This document shows, piece by piece, positions 61,261 through 64,000 of a DNA stretch of 64,000 nt. Position 1 is the stretch's first letter. Each line of letters opens with the position of its first letter. Under the pieces are notes generated by a model. That model saw only the letters and a list, made by a program, of their open reading frames with translations. It was not told the DNA's origin and did no database searches. A program made the translations under genes and the position numbers. The DNA is from Glycomyces amatae (GTDB taxonomy: Bacteria; Actinomycetota; Actinomycetes; Mycobacteriales; Micromonosporaceae), in NCBI RefSeq assembly GCF_020991375.1, contig NZ_JAJLQZ010000017.1:47253-111252 (forward strand), read 5' to 3'.

Positions 61261-62070
61261 GTGCTCATGGAAGATCCTAAGACCGACCAGAACACGGCAC
61301 AGCCCAGCCTTGGTGCCCCCTGGCATCCCCTCATGGATGCAGGCCGCGGCTACCTGGCTGTCTACTTTTGCGACCCACTGGCCCGCTGGCCTGTTCGTGA
61401 GATCACTCGACCGCGTGACAATAAGAGCGACCCGAACATCGAAACTGGCACCTTCGGGTTGTTTTCTACCTGCGAACCAGGCATGCGTAATCGGATCGTC
61501 CAGGACAACGCCAGTACAATCTTCTTCCTGACCACTCGCAAGGGCGGCCAAGGACGCGTACTGACCGGGTACTACCACATCGGCTGGTGGACTCACGGGA
61601 CACAGGGCGTGGTGAACCGAGACTTTGCCCTAGCCGCAGATGCGATACGCCTCATCGACCCGATCGCAGCTGTAGAGCTTCCAGAACCTTTGGCTACGCC
61701 CTGCACCTCTCCGTTCCGCACAGTGAAACCGATTGGTGAAGATATTGTTCGGGCCTTGCGCGAACTGTGCGATCGTCATCCTGACCGAACCAATGAATAC
61801 GTAGATGAAGTAAGGCGTATTGAGCGCTTTGCTCGCGCACGGTCCGGATTTTCTTATCCCTCGTGGGGCCGAAGGCAGGGCTTCAGCTGGGACGACGCAG
61901 CCGACTTCTATCAACACGGTGATGAGGTCAGGAAGGTGCCGAACAGCTCAAGGACCAAGAAGTGGCACTGCAGCAATTGCGATTACGTCATCACGAGCGG
62001 AGCGTTGCTAAAGCAATGTCCGCTTTGCAACAAAACGGCATCTCTTACGCCGTTGGAGGCACAGAAATGA
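61261..62070 (+). CDS. zinc-ribbon protein of unknown fold, partner of TIR-SLATT module
   Basis: This 269-aa protein starts at GTG 61261 (GAGGG about 7 bases upstream) or ATG 61267. The N-terminal half is beta-rich: GRGYLAVYFCDPLARWPVRE, TFGLFSTCEPGMRNRIV, IFFLTTRKGGQGRVLTGYYH. This pattern recalls PUA/EVE-like reader domains, but the match is weak and by eye. The C-terminus has a four-Cys zinc ribbon, CSNCDYVITSGALLKQCPLC. Its stop overlaps the TIR start as ATGA, so the products are probably made together. It could sense DNA or a modified base, but that is inference. Confidence 0.5.
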   Translation: MLMEDPKTDQNTAQPSLGAPWHPLMDAGRGYLAVYFCDPLARWPVREITRPRDNKSDPNIETGTFGLFSTCEPGMRNRIVQDNASTIFFLTTRKGGQGRVLTGYYHIGWWTHGTQGVVNRDFALAADAIRLIDPIAAVELPEPLATPCTSPFRTVKPIGEDIVRALRELCDRHPDRTNEYVDEVRRIERFARARSGFSYPSWGRRQGFSWDDAADFYQHGDEVRKVPNSSRTKKWHCSNCDYVITSGALLKQCPLCNKTASLTPLEAQK

Positions 62071-62528
62071 AGCGGCGGGTATTCATCAGCTATCAGCACG
62101 CAGATCAAATGAAGGCGCATGGCCTGAACTTGATGACTTACAACAAGCATGTTGATGTCAATTTCATCGGTCGCCACCTACTGAATCCTGTTAATAGTCA
62201 TGACCCTGACTACATCAGCAGGAAGATCCGCGAGCAGATCAAGGGTAGCTCGGCCACCATCGTTCTCATCGGGAAAAATACTTCTGAAAGCGATTGGGTG
62301 AGCAAAGAGATTGAATGGAGTAAAGAAAAGGGAAATGGCATAATCGGAATTCAAATTGATCCCGATGCTGCGATCCCCGAAAGCCTCACTGAATACGGCT
62401 CCGAGATTCTTAACTGGTATGAGCCAGAAGATGTTAAACAGTTCGATGGTGCTATCGAGCGAGCGATCAAAGCATCCTCACGTGGCCGGTCGATGCCTAC
62501 GAACACAGTGAGCACATGCAGCCGATGA
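62067..62528 (+). CDS. TIR-like (MTH538/DUF1863, ThsB-type) protein
   Basis: This 153-aa protein starts at the ATG at 62067. RRVFISYQHADQMKAHGLNL opens the domain. SSATIVLIGKNTSESDWVSK then EIEWSKEKGNGIIGIQID follow, with the likely catalytic Glu81 in the S-x-WV-x-KEI motif. This is the single-domain TIR type of Thoeris ThsB, which makes a cyclic ADP-ribose isomer from NAD+ on phage infection. The zinc-ribbon gene upstream and SLATT gene downstream overlap it by 4 bases each, indicating one operon. Confidence 0.85.
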   Translation: MKRRVFISYQHADQMKAHGLNLMTYNKHVDVNFIGRHLLNPVNSHDPDYISRKIREQIKGSSATIVLIGKNTSESDWVSKEIEWSKEKGNGIIGIQIDPDAAIPESLTEYGSEILNWYEPEDVKQFDGAIERAIKASSRGRSMPTNTVSTCSR

Positions 62529-63487
62529 GCAAAAACAATGGGTCTCCTACTAGCGACGGTATGGAATTGCCCGGAATTCATGACCACGCAAGTGACCTAT
62601 CGCGCCGTGGCCAAAAGCACTATCTTAAGCTCAGCGCAATCCGTCTGATTTCGCTCTTTGTAGCTGCGATCGCAGGAGCTGTTGGCCTGACAGTCGGTAG
62701 CTTCGATCTTTCTGGGCTCGTTCTGGTACTAGCCTTTAGTTCCGCGGCCATAGCAGAGATCGCTCTAATATACTTTCAGCCTGAACGTGACTGGTATGCG
62801 GGACGCGCAATTGCCGAATCGACAAAGACACTCGCCTGGCGTTTCTCGGTACAGGGAGACCCATTTGGGCCGAATCTCGACCTTTCTGAAGCCAAAGTGC
62901 TGTTCCGAAGCCGAGTCGCCGAAATTCTAGGTCGCGGAAGGGATCGCATTCCGATCAGTCAGGGCTCAGCTGTAGTAACCGAGTCTATGATGAATCTCCG
63001 TAAGCAGTCGTTCGAGATGCGGCGAAGCTCGTACGTGACGTATCGGACTGAAGAACAACAAGCCTGGTACTCCTCAAAGGCGACATTCAATCAAAGCCGC
63101 GCCACTCTATGGCGCTATGGACTGCTTTTTGGGGAGATTGCCGCCGTAGTGATCGCAGCGATGATGTTTGGGCGGGCGGAACCTCTCGATTACGCCGGAA
63201 TTGTCGCCGCGCTCATTGCGGGTGGTGCTGCATGGCTCGCCCTAAAGCAATACTCACAGATTACATCTGCTTATCGGGTGGCAGCATCAGAGCTTACGCT
63301 GCAAGCCGACATCTTGGTCAGTGTCGAGGAAGCAGATTGGCCCCAAGCGGTCGCGGATGCAGAGGAAGCGATCAGCCGTGAGCACACGATGTGGCTCGCC
63401 TCTCGAGGCGAAGAACCACTGCCTCCGCTCTCAAATCCAAAGAACTTAAGGAGCCTTTCCGGGCAAGGTGATGTGCGCGGAGTGTAA
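62525..63487 (+). CDS. tandem-SLATT (SLATT_3 + SLATT_1 / DUF4231-like) membrane effector
   Basis: This protein is about 320 aa, counted from the ATG at 62525 overlapping the TIR stop (62516 also possible). Four membrane helices lie in two pairs, at about 36-80 and 195-240. The first pair is preceded by QKHYLKLSAIRLISLFVAAI and followed by WYAGRAIAESTKTLAWRFSV. The second is preceded by YRTEEQQAWYSSKATFNQSR. This SLATT_3/SLATT_1 arrangement belongs to predicted pore-forming effectors of nucleotide-signalled defence systems. It would act in the cytoplasmic membrane, opened by the TIR product, to stop growth of infected cells. This is inference. Confidence 0.8.
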   Translation: MSKNNGSPTSDGMELPGIHDHASDLSRRGQKHYLKLSAIRLISLFVAAIAGAVGLTVGSFDLSGLVLVLAFSSAAIAEIALIYFQPERDWYAGRAIAESTKTLAWRFSVQGDPFGPNLDLSEAKVLFRSRVAEILGRGRDRIPISQGSAVVTESMMNLRKQSFEMRRSSYVTYRTEEQQAWYSSKATFNQSRATLWRYGLLFGEIAAVVIAAMMFGRAEPLDYAGIVAALIAGGAAWLALKQYSQITSAYRVAASELTLQADILVSVEEADWPQAVADAEEAISREHTMWLASRGEEPLPPLSNPKNLRSLSGQGDVRGV

Positions 63488-63654
63488 CGGTGATCCGTTG
63501 GGGCAGAGGAAAACCCCTTGGTAGAGACTGGAGTTGCTACAGCTTCAGTTCTCGCCCTGGGGTTCGTGTCTTTGAGTGTCGCATACACCGCATACCTGCC
63601 TGTCGACCGTGCCGCATGCGACTGGTTCTCCAGGGGACTCGCAGCTCACCGCCG

Positions 63655-63804
63655 CGCCGTATCGGCACACGGAAGGGCACCCGTCGGCTGACCCCGTACT
63701 CCCAGGCGCTGCACGTGCTGCGGTTTCTCATCGACGGCACCCGCATCGCTCAGCTCGCCGTCGACAACGCCCTGCCGAAATCGCCCGCATACGACGGGGC
63801 TTGA
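63655..63804 (+). pseudogene. truncated IS5-like transposase N-terminus
   Basis: On the plus strand LTPYSQALHVLRFLIDGTRI then AQLAVDNALPKSPAYDG resembles the helix-turn-helix start of IS5-type transposases of actinobacteria. It has no full-length continuation and stops at 63804, so it is a remnant. The region 63488-63654 shows no intact gene. Confidence 0.5.
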
Positions 63805-63807
63805 TCC

Positions 63808-64000
63808 CTTGGTCTTGCCGGAGATGAGACGGTCCCGGTTCGGGCTGCCCTCGGCTGGCCTGCGGACTCGGATTTCGGTGCCGTCGACGGTGCCGGCCTG
63901 CCCGGTCTCCCCGAGGTGGTCAACGACCTCGGCGAGCGTTCGCAGTCGCACGCCGACCGCGACAGTGCGGCCGCGAGCGGCAAGCAGGGTCGGGTCTCAT
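63808..64000 (-). mobile_element. IS5-family transposase fragment, opposite orientation, runs off window
   Basis: On the minus strand the frame gives LLAARGRTVAVGVRLRTLAE, VVDHLGETGQAGTVDGTEIR and RRPAEGSPNRDRLISGKTK, a recognisable internal part of a DDE transposase (the Asp of DGTEIR being catalytic). The similarity ends at about 63808, right where the oppositely oriented fragment ends. Two IS pieces thus meet head to head, marking a rearrangement. Confidence 0.6.

Noticed and set aside
61162..61596. A 144-codon minus-strand frame overlapping the zinc-ribbon gene.
   Set aside because: It is antisense to a gene with a zinc-ribbon motif and tight coupling to the TIR gene, and it lacks a ribosome binding site.
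43035..64000. A right-hand attachment site (second copy of the tRNA-Glu 3' end).
   Set aside because: I looked for TTCGAATCCGC and the CGGGAGTACCA end on both strands and found no second copy. The element end is probably outside the window.

Overview
The first 43 kb of this window is a very G+C-rich actinobacterial chromosome. Actinobacterial markers include a mycothiol S-conjugate amidase (mca) beside greA and a DUF4307 gene, the order prfB-ftsE-ftsX-M23 peptidase-smpB-ssrA, the order eno-divIC-DUF501-ppx, and a run meaB / acetyl-CoA acetyltransferase / methylmalonyl-CoA epimerase / two DivIVA-like coiled-coil proteins. That last run matches the Streptomyces neighbourhood of the polar cytoskeleton genes scy and filP, so a mycelial or polar-growing actinomycete is likely (for example Glycomycetales, Micromonosporales or relatives). 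The genus cannot be fixed from this sequence. Layout of the chromosome part: 0-8.3 kb, a gene cut by the left edge, then a leftward operon acetyltransferase-meaB-valS-folC-DUF4233-GNAT. 8.3-12.1 kb, epimerase and the two coiled-coil genes. 12.3-16.3 kb, a three-gene sugar importer of the ChvE/GguAB type. 16.6-27.8 kb, a pseudokinase, a hydrolase, ung, ilvA, an orphan sugar-ABC ATPase, greA, mca, yqgE, an ECF41/SigJ-type sigma factor and a monooxygenase-fold protein. 27.8-33.2 kb, tmRNA, smpB, the FtsEX-peptidoglycan hydrolase set and release factor 2. 33.3-38 kb, PadR, a Ser/Thr kinase with a divergent PP2C phosphatase, and a TetR regulator with a divergent membrane protein. 38.3-42.7 kb, ppx, DUF501, divIC, eno and a lipoprotein. 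A tRNA-Glu(CTC) sits at 42.96-43.03 kb. From the tRNA-Glu rightwards the base composition drops and gene content changes to an integrated mobile element. A large serine recombinase is transcribed toward the tRNA, and its reading frame ends inside the tRNA gene. Behind it come a ribbon-helix-helix protein, a solitary TSPPY-type DNA methyltransferase, a replication-relaxation protein, a TraD/VirD4-like DNA-transfer ATPase and a train of tiny overlapping genes (45.1-51.6 kb). After three unrecognised genes comes a flavoprotein/XRE regulator pair with a divergent pair of small genes (54.2-57.1 kb). No right-hand attachment site is visible, so the element probably runs past the window, whose last 350 bases hold transposase remnants. 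The most unusual part is 57.4-63.5 kb, which is the most A+T-rich coding region of the window. It has two adjacent rightward gene sets. The first joins a thymidylate-synthase-fold protein fused to an Nmad1/DUF1599-like domain, a TylF-like methyltransferase with an extra Rossmann-like domain, and a protein resembling the 5-hydroxymethyl-dU DNA kinase helical (HMUDK_hel) family. This is the composition expected of a pyrimidine or DNA-base hypermodification pathway. The second joins a zinc-ribbon protein of unknown fold, a ThsB-like TIR protein and a tandem-SLATT membrane protein, with overlapping start and stop codons. It looks like a TIR-signal / membrane-effector defence module. The coupling of the two is the best candidate for an undescribed system here. 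Smaller oddities: release factor 2 carries SKY where the family has SPF, and the methylmalonyl-CoA epimerase has Gln-Gln where a metal-binding His pair is expected.
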